A stretch of DNA of 10,241 nucleotides from an uncultured Chloroflexota bacterium (GCA_903879975.1 CAIRNL010000483.1:1-10241), one strand, 5' to 3'; counted from the stretch's first letter, positions 1-7,541 are shown. Translations and numbers: made by a program. The notes: generated by a model not told the origin, from the letters alone.

Positions 1-92
1 CCACCGTGATCAACTCCGCCATCGATGAGGAGCAGACGATTGAGGCTCCAGCCGACGCTGTGATTGTTCCAGCCGAGGCGATGATGCAGTAA
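1..92 (+). CDS. C-terminal end of an unidentified protein (5' end outside window)
   Basis: Bases 3-92 read as 29 open codons ending in TAA at 90-92. The peptide begins TVINSAIDEEQTIEAPADAV and ends in MMQ. It is rich in Glu, Asp, Ala and Pro, which fits an acidic, flexible C-terminal tail. Nothing in it identifies a family, so no function is given. A strong hairpin terminator starts 46 nt after the stop, which supports this being a true gene end. The rest of the gene lies to the left of the window. Confidence 0.6.
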   Translation, partial: TVINSAIDEEQTIEAPADAVIVPAEAMMQ

Positions 93-138
93 GCTGAAGC
101 CCAACAAGGTCTATCCCAGGCCTTGTTCGTGTCCTTCC

Positions 139-178
139 ATGAAAAAGAGCACCGCAGCATAGCGGTGCTCTTTTTCAT
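139..178. terminator. Bidirectional intrinsic terminator between convergent genes
   Basis: Arms 139-155 and 162-178 are perfectly complementary over 17 bp with a 6-nt loop. The GC-rich core (GAGCACCGC) is flanked by A5 on one side and T5 on the other, so either strand gives a GC stem followed by a U-run. It lies between the plus-strand gene ending at 92 and the minus-strand lipoprotein gene ending at 259, and can terminate both. Confidence 0.9.
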
Positions 179-258
179 TTGATGCGTTGTAGCCTCCCAC
201 CTTCCCGGATGCTCCACAGCTTCCGAGAAGATTCACCAGCCCGGCAGAAGATCGATTT

Positions 259-1362
259 TCAATTGCCAGACGCCAGATACGAAGCAACCAGCGCGCCGTC
301 AGCTGCACGCAGCTCGAGCACGTCGCCCTGGATGGTATAAGTGGCCGCCGTCAGCAGCGCAGCCAGGTACTCATTCTCCTGCTGCATGATGGGGTCAGGA
401 CATGCCTTGCGCGTCGTTGCCGCCGGCGCAATGGTGATTGCGTCCCCCTCAACCGTGAAGCTCGACCGGTAGTTGTTACAACCCGCTGAGCCACTCAAGC
501 TATCGTCTTCGCCGAAAAGGGCAGTGATTTCAGTGTCGGCCAGGATCGAGGCCGCACCGCCGCTTCCGTTGTTGTAGAAGGTTGCAATCCAGGTGACGCC
601 CGTCAGCGCCGCTGGTTCCTGCACAACGAAGGTCGCTGCCACGTTGCCGTTCGCATCGTGTAGAGAGAGCTGGCCGTCGGCGATGGTGTACGACGCCGTG
701 GCACCATAGGCGGCCATGAGCTGCATCTCGACTGTCATCTGCGCATCGGGGCAGGCCATCATGGTCATGGGGCCAGGCACGAGGCTCAGGCGATCCCCGT
801 CGACTGTGTAGGCGGCGCCATAGTTGTTACATCCGCTGTTGCCCGACACCGAGCCGTCGGCAAAGGTAGCGGTCGCTTCCACGCCAGCCGGCACAGCGAC
901 CAGGACGCCACTGCTGTCGGCAACGCTGACCAGTTGCCAGGTCGTCCCTTCCAGGGATATGCCCCCGTTTTCTGCAGCGACCAGCTCCTGGCTCACCACC
1001 GTACGGAGCATGTACTGCAAGCTCGACGCATCGGCCGGCGCATTTTCGACCGGCCTCACCAGCACACGCAGCTCGTACTCGTAGCCAGGCTCGAACTCGA
1101 AACCCTCGATCTGGCTGTAGAAATACTTGTAATCTTCCTCCGGGTTTTCTTTGACCAACAGGCACTTCATCGGTGCGATACCCACGCAGTCGACCAATTC
1201 TGGCCCGACATAGAGCGTGACTTCCTCCCCGGCGGGGGGGGCCTCCTGCGGGGCTGCATCTTGTGCTCCTGCATCCTGCAGGGGCATGACCGGCTGGCAA
1301 GCAGCCAGTACCAGTACTGCCATTGTCATGGCAACCAGCATCCCGATCAAACGTCTGTTCAT
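259..1362 (-). CDS. Secreted lipoprotein with DUF4377 and two META (HslJ-like) domains
   Basis: The protein is 367 aa. It starts with a lipoprotein signal peptide: basic MNRR, a hydrophobic stretch and the lipobox LAAC, with C22 as the lipidation site. A Pro/Ala/Gln-rich linker (23-47) follows. Residues about 48-122 match DUF4377, with C59 and C67, the FYSQIEGFEFEPG block and a PADASS stretch. Residues about 137-245 and 252-364 are two META repeats, each with GxxGCNNY and then ACPD. The frame is open upstream to 1413, but the start at 1362 is preferred because AGGAGG lies 7 nt before it and the signal peptide then begins at residue 1. META proteins such as E. coli HslJ are linked to heat shock and novobiocin resistance; the role here is unknown, probably envelope-associated. 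It lies 116 nt downstream of the M24 gene on the same strand; co-transcription is possible. Confidence 0.9.
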   Translation of the reverse strand: MNRRLIGMLVAMTMAVLVLAACQPVMPLQDAGAQDAAPQEAPPAGEEVTLYVGPELVDCVGIAPMKCLLVKENPEEDYKYFYSQIEGFEFEPGYEYELRVLVRPVENAPADASSLQYMLRTVVSQELVAAENGGISLEGTTWQLVSVADSSGVLVAVPAGVEATATFADGSVSGNSGCNNYGAAYTVDGDRLSLVPGPMTMMACPDAQMTVEMQLMAAYGATASYTIADGQLSLHDANGNVAATFVVQEPAALTGVTWIATFYNNGSGGAASILADTEITALFGEDDSLSGSAGCNNYRSSFTVEGDAITIAPAATTRKACPDPIMQQENEYLAALLTAATYTIQGDVLELRAADGALVASYLASGN

Positions 1363-1369
1363 GAACCTT

Positions 1370-1375
1370 CCTCCT
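1370..1375 (-). promoter_or_regulatory. Shine-Dalgarno site that sets the lipoprotein start
   Basis: On the minus strand this reads AGGAGG, a full match to the anti-SD core, 7 nt before the ATG at 1362-1360. It decides against the longer in-frame start at 1413, which would put 17 residues in front of the signal peptide. Confidence 0.85.
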
Positions 1376-1478
1376 GTCTTGATGAATTGAGTTGCTTGTA
1401 CCCGGGCAGCCATTTCATAGGAAGCCGGTTGCTTTCAAAGGACGATAGTCGTCTGTTGATTGTTCCAACCCGCACACA

Positions 1479-2687
1479 TCACCGGATCAGAATCAGCTCC
1501 GTCTGTGGCTCGCCCAGAAAGATCGTGCCTTCCTCGGTGACCAGCACATTTTCCTCCAATCCCATGTAGCCGTACCCTTCTACGAAGAGACCCGGCTCTA
1601 CGGTATAGACATGGCCGGCTTCGAGCGGGTACTTGGGTGTCTCGCCGTAACGCTCCCATAACGGGCCCAGTACGCCGCCGCCATCATGGCAGGCGCGGCC
1701 CAGGTGGTGGCCGGTCGCATACTTGAACTCGGGGTAACCGGCAGCAGTGACCACCTGGCGCGCCACTGCATCGATCTCGGTGCCGGGCACGCCCGGCTTC
1801 ATTGCCGCCACCGCAGCCTGGATGGCGCGCACGATGGTATCGAAGCCGCGCCGCACCGGCTCGGGCGCCTCGGTTTCGCCAGGGCGCAGCACGTACATCA
1901 CGCGCTGAATGTCGGAGCAGTATTCGTCCTGTTTGATCCCGAAATCAAAATGCACCAGGTGCCCCGGCTCGATCTTGATCTCTGTGGGGCCGGCGTGGCC
2001 AATAGGCGTGTCTGGCCCGCTGTTGACGGCCGGGCAGGCAGCCCGCTCCCAGGAGGTCTCCAGGCCAAGCGCATCGACCTGCTCGTGCATGTAGCCGCCA
2101 ACCGCGCGCGCTTCTTTGCCCACCTCTACGAATTCAAATGTGCGTTGGTAGAGGGTGAGTGTCGTAGCGATGGCACGCTGGATCAGCGCTACTTCGGCCG
2201 CCGTCTTGCGGCTGCGTAGGGCGGTGATGACCGGACCAGCAGAAACAAAGCGTTCAGGGTAGGGCGTGCCGCGCAGATGTTCGTGCAGCAGCAGAAACAT
2301 GCCGTGTGTCAACCCGTCGGCGTGCGAGTTGTCGCTGGAATAGTTGAGCGCAATCTGTTGCGGGTCGAGGTCGGCCAGAATCCTGCGCAGCGGTTCGCTG
2401 AAGGCAGCGTCGTACGTGACAACCTCGTCGTAGGCACCCAGACGGCGCACATTCTCGGCGTCATAGCGGCCGAGAATGGCGATGCGCCGGCCCGAACGGG
2501 TCAGGATGAAGGCACTCTGCCAGGTAACGTCGTGGCCGTAGAGAAAGGGCAGCACAGGGTCGAGCACAGCCGATGTCTCGCGCACGAAGGTGAGCCAGCA
2601 GTCGATGCCCTTCTCGTTGAGGATACCAGTCGCCTGGTCGAGTTTCTCACGAATCAGTCTGTACTCTGGGATGGTCTGGATACTCAT
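1479..2687 (-). CDS. M24 family metallopeptidase (Xaa-Pro aminopeptidase/dipeptidase-like)
   Basis: The protein is 402 aa, the normal length for a creatinase-N plus M24 pita-bread protein. Residues about 10-155 form the creatinase-like N-terminal domain and about 165-390 the catalytic domain. The five metal ligands are visible: D248 (HFDFG), D259 (CSDIQR), H327 (ATGHHLG), E364 (TVEPG) and E378 (GLEENV). H231 and H334 (CHDGG) match the conserved catalytic histidines. Family members use two Mn, Co or Zn ions to remove N-terminal residues before proline or to split X-Pro dipeptides; the exact substrate cannot be read here. There is no signal peptide, so it should be cytoplasmic. The start ATG has no good Shine-Dalgarno sequence (ACCACC precedes it), so leaderless or weak initiation is possible. 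It is divergent from the penicillin acylase gene and could share its spacer for regulation. Confidence 0.9.
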   Translation of the reverse strand: MSIQTIPEYRLIREKLDQATGILNEKGIDCWLTFVRETSAVLDPVLPFLYGHDVTWQSAFILTRSGRRIAILGRYDAENVRRLGAYDEVVTYDAAFSEPLRRILADLDPQQIALNYSSDNSHADGLTHGMFLLLHEHLRGTPYPERFVSAGPVITALRSRKTAAEVALIQRAIATTLTLYQRTFEFVEVGKEARAVGGYMHEQVDALGLETSWERAACPAVNSGPDTPIGHAGPTEIKIEPGHLVHFDFGIKQDEYCSDIQRVMYVLRPGETEAPEPVRRGFDTIVRAIQAAVAAMKPGVPGTEIDAVARQVVTAAGYPEFKYATGHHLGRACHDGGGVLGPLWERYGETPKYPLEAGHVYTVEPGLFVEGYGYMGLEENVLVTEEGTIFLGEPQTELILIR

Positions 2688-2905
2688 GGTGGTGTCTGGT
2701 TATCTGAATCTTGGGTTGGATGGATAGATACACACTGCATGGTAGCAGGAGTGCGCCGATGGCGCCAGACCATCCAGAGCGCCAGAGCGCAGCGTGCTTG
2801 CCCCTGCGCCCGCTTTTCGCTACAATCTATCCACTGTCAATAACCCACATCGGCAATTCCAGCGGCGCGCCTGGCGCCACCATTTGCCATCGCAAGGGAG
2901 ATCCC
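2688..2905. promoter_or_regulatory. Divergent intergenic region between M24 and acylase genes
   Basis: This 218-nt spacer must hold promoters for both flanking genes. The plus-strand promoter is clear and listed separately. For the minus strand only a weak candidate is seen: an extended -10, TGC followed by TACCAT, at 2739-2744, with no convincing -35. No clear operator palindrome was found. Confidence 0.5.
2798..2826 (+). promoter_or_regulatory. Sigma70-type promoter of the penicillin acylase gene
   Basis: TTGCCC (2798-2803) and TACAAT (2821-2826) are separated by exactly 17 nt. Transcription would start near 2833, giving a leader of about 73 nt before the ATG at 2906. The -10 hexamer is the same as in the promoter before the aldehyde oxidoreductase gene. 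Confidence 0.75.
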
Positions 2906-5284
2906 ATGCGCAGATTCCTGCTTGGCCTGCTCGCTGTCGCGCTTGCCCTGCTCATCCTCGTTCCGCTGGGCGGCTACTTTTGGCTGCGCACCAGCCTGCC
3001 ACTGACCAACGGCGCTGTGCGCGTCGTCGGCGTGGACGGCCCCATCGAGATCGTGCGCGATGAGGCCGGTGTGCCGCACATCTTCGCCGGCACCGACTCC
3101 GATGCCTTCTATGGGCTCGGCTATGTCCATGCCCAGGATCGCCTGTGGCAGATGGAGATGAATCGCCGCATTGGCGCCGGGCGGCTGAGCGAAATTTTGG
3201 GCGATGCCACACTCTCTATCGACAAATTTCAGCGCACCATGGGCTATTACCGCGCCGCATTGGGTGATCTGGCCGCCATCGAACCGCGCAGCCGCCAGGC
3301 GCTGGAGGCCTACGCAGCCGGCGTGAACCAATGGCTGAGTGAAGGGCATACGTTGCCGCCCGAGTTCATTTTGCTCGGCGTTACCCCTGAACCATGGCAG
3401 CCAGCCGATTCGCTGGTCTGGCAGAAGATGATGTCGTGGGACCTGGGCGGCAACTACGATCTGGAACTGCTGCGCCAGCAGCTGACCCAGGCACTCGGCC
3501 CCGAACGCACAGCGCAGCTGCTGCCCGGCTATCCGGACGACGGCATCGCTATCCTGGCCGATGTCCAGATTGACCCTGCAACAGCCGCATCGATCTTCGA
3601 GATCGACCGCACGATCGAAACGAACTTTGCGCGCGGCGGGCGCGAATCGGGCAGTAATAATTGGGTCATTGCCGGCTTGCGCACGGACACGGGCCTGCCT
3701 CTGCTCGCAGATGACCCGCATCTCGCCACCTCTATTCCAGCGATCTGGTACCTGGCCGAAATTCAGGGTGACACGATTCACGCCATCGGCTCCACCTTTC
3801 CTGGCCTGCCTGCCATCGTCATCGGCCACAACGAGCAGATTGCCTGGGGGGTGACCAACGTCGGTCCTGATGTGCAGGACCTCTACGTGGAGCGCATCAA
3901 CCCGGCCAACCTGACCCAGTACGAAGTGGACGGGACGTGGCAGGATATGAAGATTGTTGAGGAGAGTATCGTCGTCGACGGCGAGGAGGAACCCCTGCGT
4001 TGGGCAGCGCGCGCCACACGGCACGGCCCGCTCATCTCCGATGTGAGCGATGTGGGCCTGCCGCTGGCCTTGCAATGGACCGCACTGCAACCCGGCGATA
4101 CGACCCTCGACGCCTTTATGGGCGTCAACTATGCCGCAGACTGGGAAGATTTCACCGAGGCGATGGCGAAGTTTGTCACACCGAGCCAGAATTTTGTCTA
4201 CGCTGACGTGCAGGGCAATATTGGCTACGTTGTGCCCGGCAAGATTCCGATCCGCGCCGCAGGACATGACGGCACGCTGCCCGTGCCTGGCTGGACGAGC
4301 GAGTACGAATGGCAGGGCTTCATCCCATTCCCTGAATTACCCCAGGCGTACAACCCGCCCGAAGGGTATGTGGCCACGGCCAACAATCGCGTCGTCGACG
4401 ACGGCTATCCCTATCTGCTTTCCACAGACTGGGCGCCGCCCTACCGTGCCGAGCGTATCACCGAACGGATCGAGCAGATGAGCAGCAACGGCGAGACCCT
4501 CTCGGCTGACGATATGGCTGCAATTCAAGCTGACCAGACCAGTACGCAGGTGCGGGTGCTGCTGCCTTTCTTGCTCGATGTGCCGCCGGCCGACGATCGC
4601 CAGGCACAGGCCATTGCATTGCTGCATGACTTCGACGGCACGCTGTCCATGGAGAGCACGGCAGCAGCTATCTACGAGGCGTGGATGTTACACCTGGAGC
4701 GGGCGATGTTCGAGGATGACCTGCGCGCCACCCTGTTTGAGGAAATGGCGACGCGCGCCAACTCGCTTTTCCTCGCCAATGTGCTGGCCGATCCGATCCA
4801 GGGGGCGGTCTGGTGTGACAATGTGCTCTCCCCGGCCCCCGAATCGTGCGCGGAGATCGCTCAGGTGGCGCTGGACGATGCGTTGGACGACTTGCAGCAG
4901 CGCATGGGGGACGATATGAGGAACTGGCGTTGGGATCGCATCCACCAGACGCAGTACCCGCACAACCCCTTCAGCCAGGTGAGCTATCTCAAGTGGCTCT
5001 TCCACCGCACGATTCCCAACGGCGGTGACCGCTACACAGTCAACGTGGCGCCGGTGAACCTGAAGAATCCGTACGTGCAGACGAACTCGCCCGGCTACCG
5101 CCACATCGTCGACCTGAGCGACCTGTCCGGCAGCCGCTTCATGATCACAACGGGACAGTCGGGCAACGTGCTCAGCCGCCACTACGACGACCTGATCGCC
5201 AGACATCGCGACGTGGCCTATCTGCCCATGACATTCGGCCGAGAAAATGTGGCGGGAGATACGCTGCGTTTGGAGCCGCGCTGA
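2906..5284 (+). CDS. Penicillin acylase family Ntn-hydrolase (amidase/acylase)
   Basis: The protein is 792 aa with a hydrophobic N-terminal segment (about 4-26) that serves as signal peptide or membrane anchor, placing the enzyme outside the membrane. The alpha-chain region (about 40-230) includes RDEAGVPHIFA and LGYVHAQDRLWQMEMNRR, typical of peptidase family S45. A spacer ends at G249, and S250 of GSNNWV is the expected nucleophile, freed by self-cleavage. DDPHL (269-273) and TANNR (491-495, oxyanion Asn candidate) are also family marks. The beta chain would be 543 residues. Members hydrolyse amide bonds of penicillins, N-acyl homoserine lactones or acyl-peptides; the substrate here cannot be assigned, so antibiotic resistance or quorum quenching should not be assumed. 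The start at 2906 has AAGGGAG 5 nt upstream; the frame is open to 2711, but that stretch spans the promoter. C637 and C648 could form a disulfide. Confidence 0.92.
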   Translation: MRRFLLGLLAVALALLILVPLGGYFWLRTSLPLTNGAVRVVGVDGPIEIVRDEAGVPHIFAGTDSDAFYGLGYVHAQDRLWQMEMNRRIGAGRLSEILGDATLSIDKFQRTMGYYRAALGDLAAIEPRSRQALEAYAAGVNQWLSEGHTLPPEFILLGVTPEPWQPADSLVWQKMMSWDLGGNYDLELLRQQLTQALGPERTAQLLPGYPDDGIAILADVQIDPATAASIFEIDRTIETNFARGGRESGSNNWVIAGLRTDTGLPLLADDPHLATSIPAIWYLAEIQGDTIHAIGSTFPGLPAIVIGHNEQIAWGVTNVGPDVQDLYVERINPANLTQYEVDGTWQDMKIVEESIVVDGEEEPLRWAARATRHGPLISDVSDVGLPLALQWTALQPGDTTLDAFMGVNYAADWEDFTEAMAKFVTPSQNFVYADVQGNIGYVVPGKIPIRAAGHDGTLPVPGWTSEYEWQGFIPFPELPQAYNPPEGYVATANNRVVDDGYPYLLSTDWAPPYRAERITERIEQMSSNGETLSADDMAAIQADQTSTQVRVLLPFLLDVPPADDRQAQAIALLHDFDGTLSMESTAAAIYEAWMLHLERAMFEDDLRATLFEEMATRANSLFLANVLADPIQGAVWCDNVLSPAPESCAEIAQVALDDALDDLQQRMGDDMRNWRWDRIHQTQYPHNPFSQVSYLKWLFHRTIPNGGDRYTVNVAPVNLKNPYVQTNSPGYRHIVDLSDLSGSRFMITTGQSGNVLSRHYDDLIARHRDVAYLPMTFGRENVAGDTLRLEPR

Positions 5285-5387
5285 GTTCATGCGTAGGTGA
5301 ATCCACACTGGCCTACAGATATCATGCAGCCTGTCGGGGGACGTACGTTGCCCCAAACATGAAGCAGAAACACCCTGCGCGTCGCGC
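5285..5387. other. Spacer after the acylase gene with no clear element
   Basis: I see no gene here. The only structure is a weak hairpin near 5336-5354 (GGGG against CCCC around CGTACG), not followed by a T-run, so termination of the acylase transcript is not obvious. Confidence 0.4.
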
Positions 5388-5417
5388 TTGACAGATGTTG
5401 CCCGAAGTCGGTACAAT
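5388..5417 (+). promoter_or_regulatory. Sigma70-type promoter of the aldehyde oxidoreductase gene
   Basis: A perfect TTGACA (5388-5393) is followed after 18 nt by TACAAT (5412-5417). The start of transcription would fall near 5424, within GCTAGCTAAGC. Short inverted repeats lie next to it: TAAGC/GCTTA at 5427-5438 and TTCAA-T-TTGAA at 5441-5451. These could be operator half-sites, but no regulator is encoded nearby. Confidence 0.85.
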
Positions 5418-5423
5418 GCTGCT

Positions 5424-5620
5424 AGCTAAGCAAGCTTAATTTCAATTTGAAGCACGTTTGGCGGGCAATTCGCCCCGGCGAGAACCGCAGCGTGCACCGC
5501 CCCACGAAGCGTGCTGCCGGCCATCTGTTGCACGAAAACCGGCGCCATGAATGTAGTTCGATGAATTCGCCAACTCTGAAAGTCTGTTGTCTTGTTCACT
5601 AAGCACAAAAGGAGCTGCAC
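5424..5620 (+). ncRNA. Long structured 5' leader of the aldehyde oxidoreductase mRNA (candidate cis-regulatory RNA)
   Basis: The predicted promoter leaves about 197 nt untranslated. Within it GCAGCGTGC (5487-5495) pairs with GCGTGCTGC (5509-5517) over 9 bp, two of them G-U. CCGGC (5475-5479) can pair with GCCGG (5516-5520), which can instead pair with CCGGC (5539-5543). AGCACG (5451-5456) is complementary to CGTGCT (5510-5515). A small GGGC/GCCC hairpin sits at 5463-5475. Such mutually exclusive pairings are typical of regulatory leaders. The ribosome site AAAAGGAG (5607-5614) is 6 nt before the ATG. Because the gene product binds a pterin-tungsten cofactor, a Moco/Tuco-type sensor is conceivable, but I cannot match the sequence to that class. 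Confidence 0.4.
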
Positions 5621-7444
5621 ATGATCGGTGGTTTCACCAACCGTGTTGCCTGGGTGGATCTCTCCTCGGGCAACGTAGAGTACAAAGGAATCGACGAGAC
5701 GGATGCCCGCAAGTACCTGGGCGCGCGCGGCCTCGGTGTGAAGTATGTCTTCGACAACGGCCCAGATGTCGAACCCTTCTCACCCGACAATATCCTCTGC
5801 ATTATGAATGGCCCCCTCACCGGTACGAATGTCAATATGAGCGGGCGCCTGGCCGTGGTTACCAAATCACCGCTGACCGGCACCGTGGCGGACGCGCACA
5901 TGGGAGGCTGGACGGCCGCCAAGCTCAAGTGGGCGGGCTTTGACGGGATCGTCTTCAAGGGCAAGGCCGACAAGCCCGTCTATGCCTATGTGGAAGATGG
6001 CGCCGTCACCCTGCACGATGCCTCCGATGTGTGGGGCAAGGGCATCCATGAAACGCTGAAGATTCTGCGCGAGCGCCACGGCGAAGATTGCGATGGTATG
6101 GCCATTGGCCAGGCAGGCGAGAACTTGGTGCGCTTTTCCTGCTGGGTCAACATCAACGATCGCGCGGCGGGTCGCAACGGCACGGGCGCTGTGGCCGGTA
6201 GCAAACACCTCAAGGCCGTCATCGTCAAGGGCGACAAAAAGAATCGTCCTGAGCCAGCCAATAAGGAAGCCGACAAGGAAGCGCGTAAGAAGGCCCTGGC
6301 CGCTATCATGGCTGAGGAAAACATCACCTCCCCGCGCAAGGGCGGACTCAGTGTTTATGGCACCAACGTGCTCATGAATATCACCGAGAGCATCGGCGCG
6401 CTGCCCGCCATGAACTCGCAGTACACTGCCTTTGGCAAGGACAATGCCGAGAAGATTTCGGGCGAGTATGTCAACGATAATATCCTGATCAACAACCCAA
6501 CCTGCCACGCCTGCCCCGTGGCCTGCAAGAAAGAAGTCGAAGTCACCGAAGGCCCCTTCAAGGTCAAGATGGAGAGTGTGGAGTACGAACCGGCCTGGTC
6601 GCTGGGTGCCAATTGCGGCAACAACGACATCCGCTCCGTCGCCTACCTCATCAACCAGTGCAACGACTACGGCATGGACCCTATTGAGTTGGGCAATGTG
6701 CTCGCCATGTACATGGAAGCCAGCGAGAGGGGCTATACCAACGGCGACGGTTCGCTGGCCTGGGGGGATTCCATCTCCATGACTGAGGTCGCTACCAAGA
6801 TTGCCCTGCGTCAGGGTGTGGGCGACAAACTGGCCGGGGGCACGGCGCGCGGCGCAGCTGCCTTTGGCCATCCGGAAATCTCTATGACGGTCAAGGGCCA
6901 GGCCATCCCGGCCTATGACCCGCGCGGTCTCAAGGGCATGGGCATTGCCTACGCCACCAGCAACCGCGGCGCCTGCCACCTGCGCGCGTACACGCCGGCC
7001 GCTGAACTGGGCGTCATGCCCTTTGGCTCGCTCAAGGTCGACCCGCTGGAGTGGAAGGGCAAGGGCAAGCTCACCCGCATCTTCCAGGACGTGCACGCTG
7101 TCTCCGACTCGCTGGACCTGTGCAAGTTCTCTGCTTTTGCGGAGGGCATGCAGGAGTACACCGAGCAGTTCAACGGTGTGACCGGCCTCGGCTATAGCGT
7201 GGAAGAACTGCTCAAGTGTGGCGAGCGCATCTATAACCTGGAGCGCTACTACAACAACCTGGCTGGCTTCCGTGAAGGATCGGACTACCTGCCTAAGCGC
7301 TTCACCCACGAAGCGAGCACCATGCCCGGCTCTGAAGGCCATGTCTGTGAACTCGACCTCATGTTGGCCGAGTACTATGAGGACCGTGGCTGGGTGAACG
7401 GCGTCGTGCCTGAAGGCAAGCTCAAGGAACTGGAGATTATCTGA
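5621..7444 (+). CDS. aor: Tungsten-dependent aldehyde:ferredoxin oxidoreductase family protein
   Basis: The protein is 607 aa, the usual AOR length. The family oxidises aldehydes to carboxylic acids and passes electrons to ferredoxin, using a bis-pterin tungsten cofactor and one 4Fe-4S cluster. The N-terminal domain (about 1-205) contains ARGLG, NGPLTGT and AGRNGTGAVAGSKHLKAV, the pterin-binding region. Cluster cysteines are C295, C298 and C302 (CHACPVAC), with C501 in DSLDLC, where Asp replaces the Gly of the usual DxxGLC. E322 (VEYEPAWSLG) and H453 in AYATSNRGACHLR match active-site positions. There is no signal peptide, so it is cytoplasmic. AAAAGGAG lies 6 nt before the ATG. No MoaD/ThiS-like or ferredoxin gene adjoins it, although these often accompany AOR genes, so it seems monocistronic. 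The substrate is not readable; related branches (GOR, FOR, BamB-like) are possible. The 3' end is partly duplicated downstream. Confidence 0.93.
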   Translation: MIGGFTNRVAWVDLSSGNVEYKGIDETDARKYLGARGLGVKYVFDNGPDVEPFSPDNILCIMNGPLTGTNVNMSGRLAVVTKSPLTGTVADAHMGGWTAAKLKWAGFDGIVFKGKADKPVYAYVEDGAVTLHDASDVWGKGIHETLKILRERHGEDCDGMAIGQAGENLVRFSCWVNINDRAAGRNGTGAVAGSKHLKAVIVKGDKKNRPEPANKEADKEARKKALAAIMAEENITSPRKGGLSVYGTNVLMNITESIGALPAMNSQYTAFGKDNAEKISGEYVNDNILINNPTCHACPVACKKEVEVTEGPFKVKMESVEYEPAWSLGANCGNNDIRSVAYLINQCNDYGMDPIELGNVLAMYMEASERGYTNGDGSLAWGDSISMTEVATKIALRQGVGDKLAGGTARGAAAFGHPEISMTVKGQAIPAYDPRGLKGMGIAYATSNRGACHLRAYTPAAELGVMPFGSLKVDPLEWKGKGKLTRIFQDVHAVSDSLDLCKFSAFAEGMQEYTEQFNGVTGLGYSVEELLKCGERIYNLERYYNNLAGFREGSDYLPKRFTHEASTMPGSEGHVCELDLMLAEYYEDRGWVNGVVPEGKLKELEII

Positions 7445-7504
7445 GCCTGCAGTACGCTGGCCGCTGTGCCTGAACACAGGCCCAAGGAGCTGCAGACGAT
7501 CTGA
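7406..7504 (+). repeat. Tandem duplication of the aor 3' end (copy 1 at 7406-7444, copy 2 at 7466-7504)
   Basis: The last 39 bases of the oxidoreductase gene, stop included, recur 60 nt further on with 31 of 39 identities. Both copies are in the same reading frame: VPEGKLKELEII-stop in the gene and VPEHRPKELQTI-stop in the copy. The 21 bases before each copy show no real similarity (7 of 21), so the repeat is sharply bounded at its left end. Only two of the eight differences are at third codon positions, as expected for a copy no longer under protein-level selection. It is best read as a remnant of a duplicated or recombined aor gene. Confidence 0.75.
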
Positions 7505-7541
7505 ATTGGCAGCGCTAAGGGTCACTGGACGTATGTGAGGT

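Noticed and set aside
1441..1453. GACGA/TCGTC hairpin after the M24 gene
   Set aside because: The 5-bp stem with a 3-nt loop and no T-run on the minus strand is too weak to call a terminator.
2711..2905. 65-codon upstream extension of the penicillin acylase frame
   Set aside because: It overlaps the promoter at 2798-2826 and would bury the signal anchor. ATG 2906 has a good ribosome site and starts with a normal signal sequence.
2837..4267. Minus-strand open frame of 476 codons opposite the penicillin acylase gene
   Set aside because: It is a codon-bias shadow; the plus-strand protein carries the signal anchor, catalytic GSNNW and other S45 motifs.
5336..5354. GGGG/CCCC hairpin after the acylase gene as a terminator
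   Set aside because: The stem is only 4 bp with a long loop and no T-run follows.
5547..5564. Five-codon upstream frame (MNVVR) in the aor leader
   Set aside because: It has no Shine-Dalgarno sequence and no run of regulatory codons, so a leader-peptide attenuator is not supported.
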